Positions 21,791 to 32,954 are shown, counted from the first letter of the stretch. The stretch is 64,000 nt of DNA from Ostrinia nubilalis (GCF_963855985.1 NC_087091.1:17056154-17120153); one strand, 5' to 3'. Numbers and translations are program-made. Notes: generated by a model not told the origin, from the letters alone.

Positions 21791-24700
21791 ATGAGCAAAG
21801 AAAGTGAGGTGAGGGCACGTTCAAAGTCCCCTTGTAATCTAACGGTCGATGGTATCTCATTCGAACAATCTAGTTTGCTAAACAGCTTAAATAAAAAACG
21901 TGGAATAGTTAAAAGTAGGCTGACTAGATTCTCTAATTACCTAGATAGCATTAAAAGTAATGTGTTGTCTGAGAAATTACGTACCGACTTGGCACTTCGC
22001 GTACAAGGTGCCAAGGGCCTGTACGCTGAGTTTAGTGATCTCCAAACTAAAATAGAGGAAATTGTGTCAGAAAGCGAAATAGATAGCCAATTATCTCAAC
22101 GCGATTCATTTGAAGATTGCTACTATGACGTCCTAGCTCGGGCTGAATGTATGTTGGGCAGTGATCTGGTTGCTACAAGTTCTAAGTGTAGGAATAAAGT
22201 ACAGGAATCGGTCAAATTACCTACCATTTCCATGCCAACCTTTGACGGTTCATACGAGCATTGGCTAGAATTCAGAGACACATTTTTATCTCTTGTGCAT
22301 AATTCTAATGAGATTAGTAATATTCAAAAGTTTCACTATCTAAAATCATCACTAAAAAGCAGCGCAGCACAAGTGATTGAATCATTAGAGTTTTCCGCTG
22401 ACAATTATTTAGTTGCATGGGAGTTATTGCTTAACCGTTACAATAATTCAAATTTATTGGTTAACAATCACATCAAGGCTTTATTTTCAATTCAAACGCT
22501 CACCAAGGAGTCACCTACATCCATTAGACACCTCATAGACACTGTTTTAAAGAACCTACGTGCTTTAAAAATATTAGGCGAGCCCACTGATTCATGGGAC
22601 ACTTTAATTATTTTTATTGTTGTCTCTAAATTGGATCAAACCACAGAACGCGAATGGGAACAATATAAATATAGTAATTTAATTGAAAATCGTGGCGACT
22701 CCAAGGTAGCTTTGAAAATAAATGATTTACTTCAATTTCTAAAGCACAGAGCAGATATGTTGGAAACTTTATCTAGTTCACACTGCAAAGGTAGCCAAAA
22801 TAATTTAAATAAAAAACAAACAGCTACGCATGAACGTACTAAAGTGCATTGCAATGTTTCCAACAACAAGTCACAAAAGCCATCAAGTTGTGTGATGTGC
22901 AACGGTAAGCACCCACTTTATTCTTGTCAAAGGTTTTTAGATTCTGATTTGCACACAAAGCTTAAACTTATTGATAATCACAAACTTTGCAAAAACTGCT
23001 TGCGTTCTGGTCATACGGTGAGCGATTGTAAGTTTGGGTCGTGTAGAAAATGCAACAAAAAACATAACTCCCTCATACATAGTGACGAACAAGGCACAAG
23101 TCCCGGCATGACCTTACTCTCAGCTAGTGCACTGACGACTGAATCGGATTGCCCGAGCGCATCCTGCGCATTGCCCAGCGCACAAACATCTGCATTCATC
23201 GCGCCGCGGCCGCCGCCGCCGGTCGCAGGCTCGCCCGATACGGCCGCTACGCACAATACAAACGAGTGTGTTTACAACGCGCATTCCAACACACATGATT
23301 TAGACTTGCTACCGGTTTTGTTATCGACTGCACTGGTCGAGATAGCGGATAAACATCGTAACTATCATTTAGTACGCGCACTTCTTGACAACGGAAGTCA
23401 ACGATGTTTTATCACAAAATCATTATGCGAACGATTAGACATTCCAGTTATACAGTCCACTACAGAAATACGAGGTGTGGGTAATTTTGTGTCACAATCC
23501 ACGCAAATTTGTGACATCGAAGTAAAATCACGCATCAATACCTACTCCATGCGCATTAAGTGTTTCGTTCTACCGCAAATAACATCAACTTTGCCAGCTG
23601 TTAACATACAAAGCGCGCATTTTAGGATTCCTAAACATGTTCAGCTTGCAAATCCTCAATTTTTAGAGTCACAAGATATCGATTTATTAATAGGCGCAGA
23701 TCGATTCTGGGACCTACTTATTGAAGGTAAAATGCGTTTACCTAACGGCCCGTTCCTCCAAAACACACAGTTAGGTTGGATAGTGTCGGGTTCTTTGAAT
23801 TTATACGCACACAAAAATAAATCTATTCATTGCAACTTCAGTCAATCTTTAGATACACAACTTCGCCAATTTTGGGAGCTTGAAGAACTACCCAGGCTTC
23901 AGAATACGCTTAATGATGACGAGTTAGAGTGTGAAAAATCTTTTGTAAGCAATACTACACGCGATATTGACGGAAGGTTTTGTGTTCACATCCCACTTAA
24001 AGAGTCAGCTGATGCCTTGGGCGAGACGTATTCTCAAGCGAAGCGTCAATTTTTATCACTAGAAAAAAGATTAGATCGTGATCCTAAATACAAACAATTA
24101 TACGCAGACTTTATACACGAATACATCAATTTAGGCCACATGACACTCGCACAGTCGTATGGGATTCCTCATTTTATCATGCCACATCATGGCGTTTTTC
24201 GTGCTCACAGTACCACCACAAAATTACGTGTGGTTTTTAATGCTAGTGCCAAGTCTTCGACTGGAAAGTCATTAAATGACATCCAACTAGTAGGTCCTCC
24301 AATACAAGGCGACTTGTTTTCCATTTTATTACGATTTCGGCAATACAAATACACAGCCTGCGCCGACATAGAAAAAATGTATAGACAAGTAAGTGTTGCG
24401 CCGGAACAAAGGGACCTACAGCTGATACTGTGGCGTGATGACTCATCGCAGCCTATAGACGTCTATCGCTTGAATACAGTTACGTATGGGACAGCCTCCG
24501 CGCCCTTTCTCAGTTGTCGTTGTTTAAAGCAGTTAGCTGCTGACTGTACTGACTGTGACGTCAAACGAGTGTTAACCGAGGATTTCTATGTCGACGATAT
24601 GATCACGGGCCATGATGATAAAACTCAGTTGTTAGAAATATGTAAAAATACAGCTAACACACTTGAGTCTGGATGTTTTCCATTACGCAAATGGATATTT

Positions 24701-27178
24701 AATTTTGATCACGAATTTGACAAATCAGTTCCTCACTATTCTAAAGAGTTAGCATTAGGGGAAAATAGTCAATGCAAAACACTAGGTCTTGGTTGGCATC
24801 CCTCGTCAGATAACTTTAATTTCACTAGTAAGTTTGAAAACAAACCGATGCCGTTAACCAAACGCATAATTTTGTCCACCGTGTCGCAAATATTCGACCC
24901 ACTAGGCATTCTGAGTCCTGCTGTAATCATAGGGAAGGTGTTATTGCAAAAATTATGGTTGTTGAAATTGGGATGGGACGATCCCGTTCCTAGTGACATT
25001 ACAAAAATCTGGGACCGGTTTGTCAACGATCTGTCTATTTTAAACAACATAGTTGTACCGCGACATGTCATGGGACCATACCCAACTAGGATTGAGCTTC
25101 ACATTTTCACCGATGCGTCACAAACTGCTTACGGTACATGCATCTACATACGCACAGTAAGTGACACTCAGATAGTAACAGTGAGGTTGTTGTGCTCTAA
25201 AGGCAAGGTCGCGCCCTTAAAACCGGTCAGCATCCCTAGATTAGAACTATGCGGAGCGTTATTGGGTGCTCGACTTTATGACAAGGTTCGCGATGCACTT
25301 CGGTGTCACTTTGACCGCGTTGTTTTTTGGACTGACTCAACCATAGTGTTGGGATGGTTACGTATGGCCCCCAACCTACTAAAAACTTTTGTTCAGAACA
25401 GAACTTCTGAAATTCACGAACTCAGTAAAGAGCTCCCGTGGTACCATGTCAGTGGAAAGAATAACCCTGCTGACCTCGTATCGCGTGGTGTTAGTTTAGC
25501 TGACCTTTCGAATTCGTCACTATGGTGGAATGGACCGACATTTCTACACGAACCCGAAATTATACTGAGCTCGGCTTCAGGATGTGACCAGTCTGACATC
25601 CCTGAACAAGCACTCACAGAAGTCAAACGTGAAGCAGTACATTCTTTTATAGCGGAACAACAATCCGGTACTTCACTATTTCCATTTCACAGATTCTCTC
25701 AATTCAACCGCATGAGTCGCGCAGCCGCATACGTACTCCGCTTTATTCATAATACGCGAAATAAAAATGACAGAATAATAGGACCGCTCAGTGTGGAAGA
25801 GTTGAGAGATGCTGTGAAAACATTAGCTAGACTTTCACAATTAGAATCATTTCCAGCAGAACATAAGCAATTGTTAGAAACAGGAAAACTAAAAGGAAAT
25901 CATAATTTAGCCAAATTAAATTTATTTATTGATGACGACCAATTAATTCGAGTAGGAGGTCGTCTAGACAATTCTACCAGTTTCGACTTTGACAAAAAAC
26001 ACCCCATGCTAATATCAAGTAAACATGGCTTTTCAGTGCTGCTGTTCCGCCGCGAGCACGCGCAACTGCTGCACGCGGCTCCGCAGGCGCTGCTGTTCGC
26101 GCTGCGCGAGCGCTGGTGGCCGGTAAGGGGGCGTGATCTCGCAAAAAAGGTAATACGTCAATGTATTATTTGTACACGCTTAAGAGGTAAAACCGTAAAC
26201 CCGATTATGGGACACTTACCTATGGAGCGAATCACGCCAACTTACCCGTTCATGCGATGCGGGGTAGACTATGCAGGCCCGGTGCTCGTACTGAATCGCA
26301 AAGGCAGAGGTGCTAAAACTGTAAAGTCGTACATTTGTTTGTTTATTTGTTTCGTTACACGCGCGATACACTTGGAACTTGTCAGCGATCTGACATCTGA
26401 CGCATATTTTCTAGCCCTGAAACGATTTATCTCGCGTCGTGGCAGGCCGGAAGTAATCTTTTCAGACAACGGTAGGAATTTTGTAGGTTTGATGAATGAA
26501 TTTAAGAAATTTTTAACGAATTGCTCATCCGATATTATCGAGTATGCTAGCAGCCAACAGATTAAATTTAAATTCATACCTCCATACTCTCCTCATTTTG
26601 GTGGTCTGTGGGAAGCAGGAGTAAAATCTTGCAAATATCACCTTAACCGTGTATTAGGCAACGCGCACCTAAATTTCGAAGAGCTATGCACATTATTAAC
26701 GCAGGTGGAAGCTGTCCTTAACTCCCGTCCACTGAGTCCCCTATCCACAGATCCGCACGATCTTCAGCCTCTCTCTCCTGCTCACTTCCTGGTTGGTCGT
26801 CCGCTCGTTGCACCTGTAAGCGCCGACATGCAAGATACGCCGATGCATCGACTTACTCGATATCAACGTGTTGAACAACTGCGCCAGCATTTTTGGTCAC
26901 GTTGGACCAAAGAGTACATCTCGGAGATGCAGACGAGGATCAAGTGGAAGGAGAACACGGTCGACTTGCGACCAGACACGCTGGTGATTGTCAAGGATGA
27001 CAACTTACCTCCATTGAAGTGGCAACTGGGACGCGTTAAGAACACGATCCATGGAAAAGATGGCATCGTGAGAGTTGCTGACATCCAAACAACATCCGGA
27101 GTCATCAGGCGCGCTGTAACCAAGATCTGTCCTTTACTATGGGATCAGCCAGAGATGGATCCTGCTAGTCTTTCGTAA
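21791..27178 (+). CDS. gag-pol: BEL/Pao Gag-Pol polyprotein (1795 aa)
   Basis: Single uninterrupted frame from the first ATG after the leader. Domains in order: gag with a DUF1759-type region (about residues 140-290), cysteine/histidine zinc knuckles (about 367-379, 400-413, 418-430), aspartic protease with the BEL-type L-L-D-N-G-S active site (D about 535), reverse transcriptase with F-Y-V-D-D (Y-V-D-D at 933-936), RNase H with F-T-D-A-S (D 1108) and F-W-T-D-S, integrase with an H2C2 zinc finger (about 1423-1461) and D1493, D1559, E1608 (48 residues between the last two), then a C-terminal DUF5641-type domain. The product would be cleaved by its protease, form cytoplasmic particles, copy the RNA and integrate the cDNA. 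Length is normal for BEL/Pao. A proline-rich GC-rich linker near residue 475 differs in base composition from the rest. Confidence 0.95.
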   Translation: MSKESEVRARSKSPCNLTVDGISFEQSSLLNSLNKKRGIVKSRLTRFSNYLDSIKSNVLSEKLRTDLALRVQGAKGLYAEFSDLQTKIEEIVSESEIDSQLSQRDSFEDCYYDVLARAECMLGSDLVATSSKCRNKVQESVKLPTISMPTFDGSYEHWLEFRDTFLSLVHNSNEISNIQKFHYLKSSLKSSAAQVIESLEFSADNYLVAWELLLNRYNNSNLLVNNHIKALFSIQTLTKESPTSIRHLIDTVLKNLRALKILGEPTDSWDTLIIFIVVSKLDQTTEREWEQYKYSNLIENRGDSKVALKINDLLQFLKHRADMLETLSSSHCKGSQNNLNKKQTATHERTKVHCNVSNNKSQKPSSCVMCNGKHPLYSCQRFLDSDLHTKLKLIDNHKLCKNCLRSGHTVSDCKFGSCRKCNKKHNSLIHSDEQGTSPGMTLLSASALTTESDCPSASCALPSAQTSAFIAPRPPPPVAGSPDTAATHNTNECVYNAHSNTHDLDLLPVLLSTALVEIADKHRNYHLVRALLDNGSQRCFITKSLCERLDIPVIQSTTEIRGVGNFVSQSTQICDIEVKSRINTYSMRIKCFVLPQITSTLPAVNIQSAHFRIPKHVQLANPQFLESQDIDLLIGADRFWDLLIEGKMRLPNGPFLQNTQLGWIVSGSLNLYAHKNKSIHCNFSQSLDTQLRQFWELEELPRLQNTLNDDELECEKSFVSNTTRDIDGRFCVHIPLKESADALGETYSQAKRQFLSLEKRLDRDPKYKQLYADFIHEYINLGHMTLAQSYGIPHFIMPHHGVFRAHSTTTKLRVVFNASAKSSTGKSLNDIQLVGPPIQGDLFSILLRFRQYKYTACADIEKMYRQVSVAPEQRDLQLILWRDDSSQPIDVYRLNTVTYGTASAPFLSCRCLKQLAADCTDCDVKRVLTEDFYVDDMITGHDDKTQLLEICKNTANTLESGCFPLRKWIFNFDHEFDKSVPHYSKELALGENSQCKTLGLGWHPSSDNFNFTSKFENKPMPLTKRIILSTVSQIFDPLGILSPAVIIGKVLLQKLWLLKLGWDDPVPSDITKIWDRFVNDLSILNNIVVPRHVMGPYPTRIELHIFTDASQTAYGTCIYIRTVSDTQIVTVRLLCSKGKVAPLKPVSIPRLELCGALLGARLYDKVRDALRCHFDRVVFWTDSTIVLGWLRMAPNLLKTFVQNRTSEIHELSKELPWYHVSGKNNPADLVSRGVSLADLSNSSLWWNGPTFLHEPEIILSSASGCDQSDIPEQALTEVKREAVHSFIAEQQSGTSLFPFHRFSQFNRMSRAAAYVLRFIHNTRNKNDRIIGPLSVEELRDAVKTLARLSQLESFPAEHKQLLETGKLKGNHNLAKLNLFIDDDQLIRVGGRLDNSTSFDFDKKHPMLISSKHGFSVLLFRREHAQLLHAAPQALLFALRERWWPVRGRDLAKKVIRQCIICTRLRGKTVNPIMGHLPMERITPTYPFMRCGVDYAGPVLVLNRKGRGAKTVKSYICLFICFVTRAIHLELVSDLTSDAYFLALKRFISRRGRPEVIFSDNGRNFVGLMNEFKKFLTNCSSDIIEYASSQQIKFKFIPPYSPHFGGLWEAGVKSCKYHLNRVLGNAHLNFEELCTLLTQVEAVLNSRPLSPLSTDPHDLQPLSPAHFLVGRPLVAPVSADMQDTPMHRLTRYQRVEQLRQHFWSRWTKEYISEMQTRIKWKENTVDLRPDTLVIVKDDNLPPLKWQLGRVKNTIHGKDGIVRVADIQTTSGVIRRAVTKICPLLWDQPEMDPASLS

Positions 27179-27190
27179 GCTGGTGCTTCC

Positions 27191-27203
27191 AAGGCCGGGG
27201 GCA
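27191..27203 (+). promoter_or_regulatory. BEL/Pao polypurine tract
   Basis: AAGGCCGGGGGCA immediately precedes the 3' LTR. This is the expected place for the plus-strand DNA primer, though two pyrimidine pairs interrupt the purines. Confidence 0.6.
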
Positions 27204-27512
27204 TGTTTGGACACCCACAGCGCCATCTACGCAACTCATCATGAGAACTGGCGGCCATATACCTTCTCCCTGCTACAATTTCTTCGCTCAACGTCTTAAC
27301 GCTCGAGACCAACAACCAATCAGGAACGTTCCTCGTCCGCGATCAATTTTGCGCACCAATCCGCGGGTGCTAGCATTGTATAATTTAAAACAAACGAAAA
27401 TTTACTATTACTATTGTCACTCTTCATTTCTATCCACGGGATTACACACCAATTCTGAAAATCAAGGAGTTTCTTTTCAAAAATCCTGCAGTGCCAAGGC
27501 TATTCTGGTACA
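27204..27512 (+). repeat. BEL/Pao 3' LTR
   Basis: Identical by eye to the 5' LTR; bounded on the right by TACC, matching the base run before the 5' LTR. Confidence 0.92.
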
Positions 27513-27743
27513 TACCATTCTTTACTTGAAGCTTTTCTTAGAACACACTTCCAACAATTCGGTGCTACATGCAAACAAAAAAAGATTTTTAAGCTTTCTG
27601 AAGGTACGTCATTATTATCACCGTACATAATGTACAGAAAATTCATTGAGGAATATACAAGAAATGGTTAGTTTTAAATATCATACAACGAGTTAAAATA
27701 ATCATTACCACAGGCAATGTTTAATGATCTGAGCATAATTATT

Positions 27744-27869
27744 AAGGCTGGGTTGCACCATTATACTTTGACTTTAACAATTTAAACGTCAAAAATCAGT
27801 CAAAATCCATACAAAAAGCACCGGTTATCGTTACAGTTACTTAAAGTTCGGTGGTGCAACTTAGCCTTA
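27744..27869. mobile_element. MITE family A, well-preserved copy
   Basis: Terminal inverted repeats AAGGCTGGGTTGCACCA (left) and TGGTGCAACTTAGCCTT (right) enclose the core AAACGTCAAAAATCAGTCAA and GCACCGGTTATCGTTACAGT. This is one of the best examples of the family in the window. Confidence 0.75.
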
Positions 27870-28385
27870 GTATGACAGAATTTTACAAATTGTAGAGCGC
27901 GTAGAGTTAGTAATTTTTGAATTTGTGTGCTTTTCAAATACAAGAAATCGGGTTCACCTTCTGATTAAATTGTTATAAATAGGTGTGATGTTAACCACAG
28001 TTGATTAGATAACTAATTGATTACATAAGATAATAAACTTGACTTATTAATTAATCCACATCATAATAATAACAGTACAAAAGAAACCATGGACGTGACA
28101 AATCGGTTGATTGAATAAATTGAATTCATATTCACATTCCCAATCTTGATTATCCGAGTCAATATCACTCGATATATGAATTTCTCGGTTCATGTATCAA
28201 ACAATTTTTTTATTGGCCCCGATTTTAATGACGGACATACCTCGCTTAAGTGCACTCATCCAATTTGTGAGCTCTCTCTTGACATGATTGGTAGCAATAT
28301 GGTTCATTGATTCATTACTTCTAATAACAAAAATAATATCTTTTGCATCGGCTTCTGTTTGTATTATTTAATTTTGTTGTATCAA
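27870..28385. other. Anonymous AT-rich sequence
   Basis: No gene or repeat recognised. Confidence 0.35.
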
Positions 28386-28470
28386 TTCATCATCATTTTA
28401 GCCATAGGATGTCCACTACTGAACATAGGCCTGATGAATATAGGCCAATGATTTCCACAATGGCCGTTGT
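28386..28470 (-). mobile_element. RTE-like LINE 3' end fragment, CAT-repeat subfamily
   Basis: CATCATCATTTTAGCCATAG then GATGTCCACTACTGAACATA and AATGATTTCCACAATGGCC. It has an internal duplication of the CATAGGCC block. Confidence 0.55.
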
Positions 28471-28760
28471 ATCAATTATTTAATTGTAGATAGATACTTA
28501 ATAAATGTCGTGAGATTTACATTTATTATTATTGCATACGCTCTTATACAATGTGCCTGTGATGTGCCAGTACACATTGGTTGATAAGAAACGGTGTAGT
28601 ATTTAGCTTTCCACCTATCCAAAATGGATCTTTCACAAGCTTATTTTTAACAAAAAATAATGAAAATTATGGTGTTCTGTGATATCTTCAGGTACATTGA
28701 CGATACTTCAACGTCTTTTGTGCGATTTTAATCTATACTATACATATAATTATCTATAAT

Positions 28761-28984
28761 TCTATACTAATATTATAAATGCAAAAGTAACTCTGTCTGT
28801 CTTGCTTTCACGTCTAAACCACTGAACCGATTTTTATGAAATTTGGCATACTTAGAGATAGTTTGAGTTCCGGGAAAGGACATAGGATAGTTTTTACCCC
28901 GGTTTTTGAAACAGGGACGCGCGCGTTTATGTTTTTCTGTGACAGCAAAACTCCACGCGGGCGAAGCCGCGGGCGGAAAGCTAG
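28761..28984 (+). mobile_element. Non-autonomous Helitron-like element
   Basis: Begins TCTATACTAATATTATAAAT and ends GCGGGCGGAAAGCTAG, with GC-rich complementary stretches just before CTAG (CGCGGGCGAAGCCGCGGGCG). 224 bp and non-coding. The best-preserved copy of this subfamily here together with 56401-56629. Confidence 0.65.
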
Positions 28985-29413
28985 TTAACTTAAATTCATT
29001 ATAATTATGTATTAATAGTATGCTACTGTAGATAGACGTTTACGATGACAACAACGTCTCTACATTCATAAGAAACAGTTGTTTACGCTGCCGTCCTCAC
29101 GTTTATTCATGTTTGATAACTATATTTGTTGCCAACACAAGTTTCAAGTATCCAGCTACTTAGAATTTGTTCTGATACCCTTTTGAAGTTCCCTGCACCT
29201 GTGCGTAAACAAATCGAGCTGTTGATGCTGTGGTGTGTAGTTGGCAGACGGTGTGGAGACTAGTTGACATGCGGTAGCTTGTTCTGATTAGTCTTCATTT
29301 GTTTTAAACTTGTAGATGATGCCTTTGATACGCGGTAGCTTCTTTTGACTAGCCTTCATTTGTTTTAGATTTGTGGAGAAGATTAGATACTATTTAGAAT
29401 TGATAAAGGTAAG

Positions 29414-29741
29414 TTCGTTCGTTCGTTCGTTTCAGCCGAAAGACGTCCACTGCTGGACAAAGGCCTCCCCCAAGGATTTCCACAAAGACCGGTCCTGCGT
29501 CGCTCGTATCCAGGCGCCTCCCGCGACCTTCACCAGATCGTTGGTCCATCTAGTGGGAGGCCTGCCTATGCTACGTTTTCCAGCTCGTGGTCGCCACTCA
29601 AGAACTTTCCTGCCCCAGCGGCCGTCAGCTCTACGAGCTATGTGCCCTGCCCACTGCCACTTAATTTAAGCGATTCTGCGGGCTATGTCAGTCACTCTGG
29701 TTCTCCTACGGGTCTCCTCATTTCTGATTCGATCACGGTAA
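29414..29741 (-). mobile_element. RTE-like LINE 3' coding end (longest copy)
   Basis: About 330 bp on the minus strand with an AACG-repeat tail at its 3' end (plus strand TTCGTTCGTTCGTTCGTT). It encodes the end of the LINE ORF: a block around G-H-I-A-R (complement of AGAGCTGACGGCCGCTGGGG region), then R-W-T-N-D-L-V-K-V-A-G-G-A-W and terminal V-Q-Q-W-T-S. The AT-rich flanks mark the truncation at about 29741. No reverse transcriptase motifs are included. Confidence 0.65.
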
Positions 29742-29744
29742 GAC

Positions 29745-30460
29745 TATAAGTAGACTATATTATTTATAATTTATGATTATTCTATCTTAATAATCTTAGT
29801 CCTAAGCATATTGAATTTCTTAGAGAATTTTATTTCATTCGTTGTATATCTTTCTTTCAAATAAAAAACTATTCTATTCTATTCTATTCGAAAATACCAT
29901 TTATTTGAAAATCTGGGTAAAGATGATTTAAATGTGACTCTACTATCGAGTCTACTTACTACAATTTTATGATTATTTCCTAATTTATCGAAATCGAGCT
30001 CTGACTGCATCCCTTCATCCAATCCAACAATATATGTATTTTTCCCGTTCGTTGAAAAGACAAGCAGCAACAAAAGCCCACCATCTGTGCTTTGATCGTG
30101 ATCTAAAACAAAACATTCAATATTTTGTTTACACTTCCCTACCGTTAATACTTTGAATTACTAACACACCTTTAAGTTGAAGGAAGTAAGGTTTAAAATG
30201 CAAAGGCTGAATGCACGATAAAACCAAAGGGATATCGATAACATTGTTTCACAATAACGGTTTTGTTGCGATACTATGTAACGATAGAGTCGCTATTCTC
30301 AAAGTGTATTCAGAAAGCCCTTCTACTTATAGGATACAGTATGTTAGAAAAGTTTTCTTTTAGACCCTATGATAAGTAATTCTAAGGTTTAAATTAATAT
30401 TGAGGTTATTGTCAGCCTGGCCTAGTTAAGAAATCTGGGTTAGTATTAGTTTCGGGTTAG
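29745..30460. other. Anonymous sequence
   Basis: A CTATT-reiterated stretch lies at 29871-29888. No gene recognised. Confidence 0.35.
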
Positions 30461-30563
30461 TAGTCGATTCGCACGAATGTGCGAAACGTCCTTTCAATAA
30501 TAATTTAATATTAATTTTTTAGTAGGCGTTTCGCACATTTCGTGCGAAACAACTACTAACCCT

Positions 30564-30835
30564 TAGTTTCGCACGAAATTCGTTCGCACGAATGTGCGAA
30601 ACGTCCCCTTCAATAATAATATTTTTTTAGTAGGCGTTCCGCCCGAATGTATTAAAAGTATTTAAATCGCGTGCGAATTGACTCCTTCGAGAACTAATAA
30701 TCTCATACTACTAGTTCTCGAAAGAGTCGATTCGCACGCGATATTAAAAATCCGGGCGGAACGCCTACTAAAAAAATATTATTATTGAAAGGGGACGTTT
30801 CGCACATTCATGCGAACGAATTTCGTGCGAAACTA
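30564..30835. mobile_element. Inverted-repeat (hairpin) element with TTCGCACGAA motifs
   Basis: Left arm about 30564-30696 and right arm about 30712-30835 are reverse complements with few changes. They begin TAGTTTCGCACGAAATTCG and contain AGTAGGCGTTCCGCCCG and a central TTCGAGAACTA. The loop is only about 15 bases. Upstream, 30455-30560 carries further copies of the outer motifs (GAATGTGCGAAACGTCC and TTCGTGCGAAAC), suggesting a nested or rearranged second copy. No coding capacity. Confidence 0.7.
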
Positions 30836-31180
30836 CTCTAGACAGCAAGCACGTTCAGACTTGTAGAAAGTTTCAAAAGTGAACAAAACTATACCTACCT
30901 ACTCAGATTAAAATTCACATGGAAAAAACTAATTAAATAATGTGTCTTATTCATCAACCCTAAAGTATGGTTACTTTTTAGGGCTATTTAAACCTAATGT
31001 TTTAAAGGATACATGAAAAATACGATTGAGAACCTGTGCATTAGTTGGAGTTTATTCATTGAAGCATTTTGTACTAGCGATTGCTGAAAGGGCGTTTTAA
31101 GCTTGGGCGTAAAGAAGCTTTATCAGAGAGTCGTGAACTTGTCTAGACCTGTATTTTGGATTGAAAGCCCATAGATTAAC

Positions 31181-31247
31181 GGTCCGTTGGTTTAGTAGCG
31201 CGTGATGACGTAATAAGTCTCAGGTTCGATTCCCGATCGATGAAAAC
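31181..31247 (+). mobile_element. tRNA-like SINE head
   Basis: Pol III promoter-like boxes: TTGGTTTAGTAGCGCG (A-box region) and GGTTCGATTCC (B box, 31223-31233), correctly ordered. The 5' GGTCCGT has no complementary acceptor stem partner, so this is a SINE head rather than a tRNA gene. Confidence 0.5.
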
Positions 31248-31385
31248 ATATCTCTATTTTGTTTCAGCATTAGTAGCATTTTTAGCAAAACTTAATACAT
31301 GGACATACAATATACATGTTATTAGATAAATAGAGCTAAATTGACTGTATTGGACATGCTCACATTTATAAATATAATTACCTAC

Positions 31386-31475
31386 ATCATCATCATCATT
31401 TCAGCCACAGGACGTCTACTGCTGAATATAGGCCTCCCCAAATGATTTCTATACTGACGGATTCGTATTGGCCGA
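31386..31475 (-). mobile_element. RTE-like LINE 3' end fragment, CAT-repeat subfamily
   Basis: CATCATCATCATTTCAGCCA, ACGTCTACTGCTGAATATAG and GCCTCCCCAAATGATTTC. About 90 bp remain. Confidence 0.6.
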
Positions 31476-31853
31476 TTTGATACCTATAAGTTTTTTTTAG
31501 GTCAGGAGGAAAACGAGCAGATAGTATGTAAATAACATTGATAACAACGATTTAACTGCATAGTTTAACTGTTGACCCCACTTATTTACTTTAATTTTAT
31601 CAACACCACAAATACGAATTAAAATCAAATCACAATATTTGTGCAGCCAAACCAGTGCCTTTCTTAGAATGACGAACTTCCGACGAAAGAAGTGGAGATC
31701 AAATACTCGGTCTTTGACCAAAACCAATATTTGAAGGCTCGAAAGAGATTTAAAAAAATACGGTCAAGTTCGGATTGAAACGACCGTGTTAAGGTTCAGT
31801 ATTAAAAAGCTAGTTGAAATTACGTCAAAGATTTTGGATTAAACGAATGAATT

Positions 31854-31968
31854 AAGCTTAGCCATCTCACTCTGACCATGACGATAACAATAACCGGTGC
31901 TTTTTGTTTGGAGTTTGACAGATTTTTGACGTTTGTTAGTTAAAATAGGATGGTGCAACTCAGCCTTA
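31854..31968. mobile_element. MITE family A copy, opposite orientation
   Basis: Core reads AATAACCGGTGCTTTTTGTT then TTGACAGATTTTTGACGTTT, the reverse complement of other copies. The right terminus is ATGGTGCAACTCAGCCTTA; the left terminus is diverged. Confidence 0.65.
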
Positions 31969-32133
31969 AAGATCAACACAAATTACAAATATTACTATAG
32001 GGTGCTGTTAAGGTGTTTTATGTAAAACAATGTAATATTGGAAATTAAAATTTAAACTATTCAATAGAATGCAGATTTAAAATTGTTCCGACTTGGTTAC
32101 TAATTTGATAACTGAATACAATAATTATAATCA

Positions 32134-32390
32134 GCCGTTTGGTGTAGTGGTTCAGAACGGACTACTATGCCGAGAGGTCCCGGGTTCGATTTCCGGCCGG
32201 GCAGAAATTGAAATGATGAATTTGAATTTCTGTGACGGGTCTGGGTGTGACTATGTATAATATTTATGTATTTACAAAAAAAAGTATATAAGTAGTATAT
32301 CCGTTAAGCTAGCACCCATAACACAAGCATTAAGTTGCTTACTTTGGGGCTAGCTGGCGCTGTGTGAAATTGTCCAAAGATTTATTTTTT
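32134..32390 (+). mobile_element. SINE family 1, full-length copy
   Basis: tRNA-like head with an A-box region (TTTGGTGTAGTGGTTCAG) and B box (GGGTTCGATTTCC). The body contains GGTCTGGGTGTGACTATGTA, and the 3' part GGGGCTAGCTGGCGCTGTGT ends in a T-rich tail. TAATCA occurs on both sides (32128-32133 and 32391-32396), a plausible target duplication. A second copy lies at 42532-42765 and a 3' fragment at 4186-4245. Confidence 0.7.
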
Positions 32391-32954
32391 TAATCATAAC
32401 AAAGTCTCTACCAAAATAATAACATTAATTTATTTTACTAACCACACAGAAATCATATTGAAAGAAAATTAAATCATATTAATATCAACAAACAAACAAA
32501 ATAATAATTAAGTTCCTCAACCAAAAACACACAAAACTTAGGCGGTTCCTTATTAGCCTACGGAACTCTAGAGCCTGCTAGGATGTGATTTGAATAAACA
32601 TTCTACGGAACAGTTATCAACGATCGCATCTGATCGTCTACCAGATACCTCAGTATTGGTGACTCGAAATTGTTCGGACAAAGCGGGAATTTAAATGTGC
32701 TTAACAAATGAGGTTGAGAGGTAGGACACGTGCCTTTGAGTCTTTGAGATATTGTTTTATTTACGTGTACCTTTTCTTTAAAAAAAAAAACAATAAATAG
32801 TATGAATAAATGTATGTTTTTGATTAATAAAACACAGAAGGATTAAAGATGATATCAAAATGTCAACTAAACTATACACTCAAGGTCCTGAGTGCTTTCG
32901 ATTGCCAAACTGGGTCTTAGCACTGTTGAAAATGTTTTGTTGCAGGTTCCGTTA

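Larger units (their letters stand above)
21114..27512 (+). mobile_element. Complete BEL/Pao LTR retrotransposon
   Basis: A 6399-bp element: 5' LTR, primer-binding site, leader, one gag-pol frame, polypurine tract, 3' LTR. It is flanked by TACC at 21110-21113 and 27513-27516, the likely target duplication. The LTRs are identical by eye, which implies a very recent insertion. All catalytic motifs are present and there are no internal stops, so it may be active. No envelope gene is seen between the polyprotein stop (27178) and the 3' LTR (27204). Confidence 0.93.

Noticed and set aside
31181..31247. Possible tRNA gene
   Set aside because: A and B boxes are present, but there is no acceptor-stem pairing and no proper anticodon arm; better explained as a SINE head.
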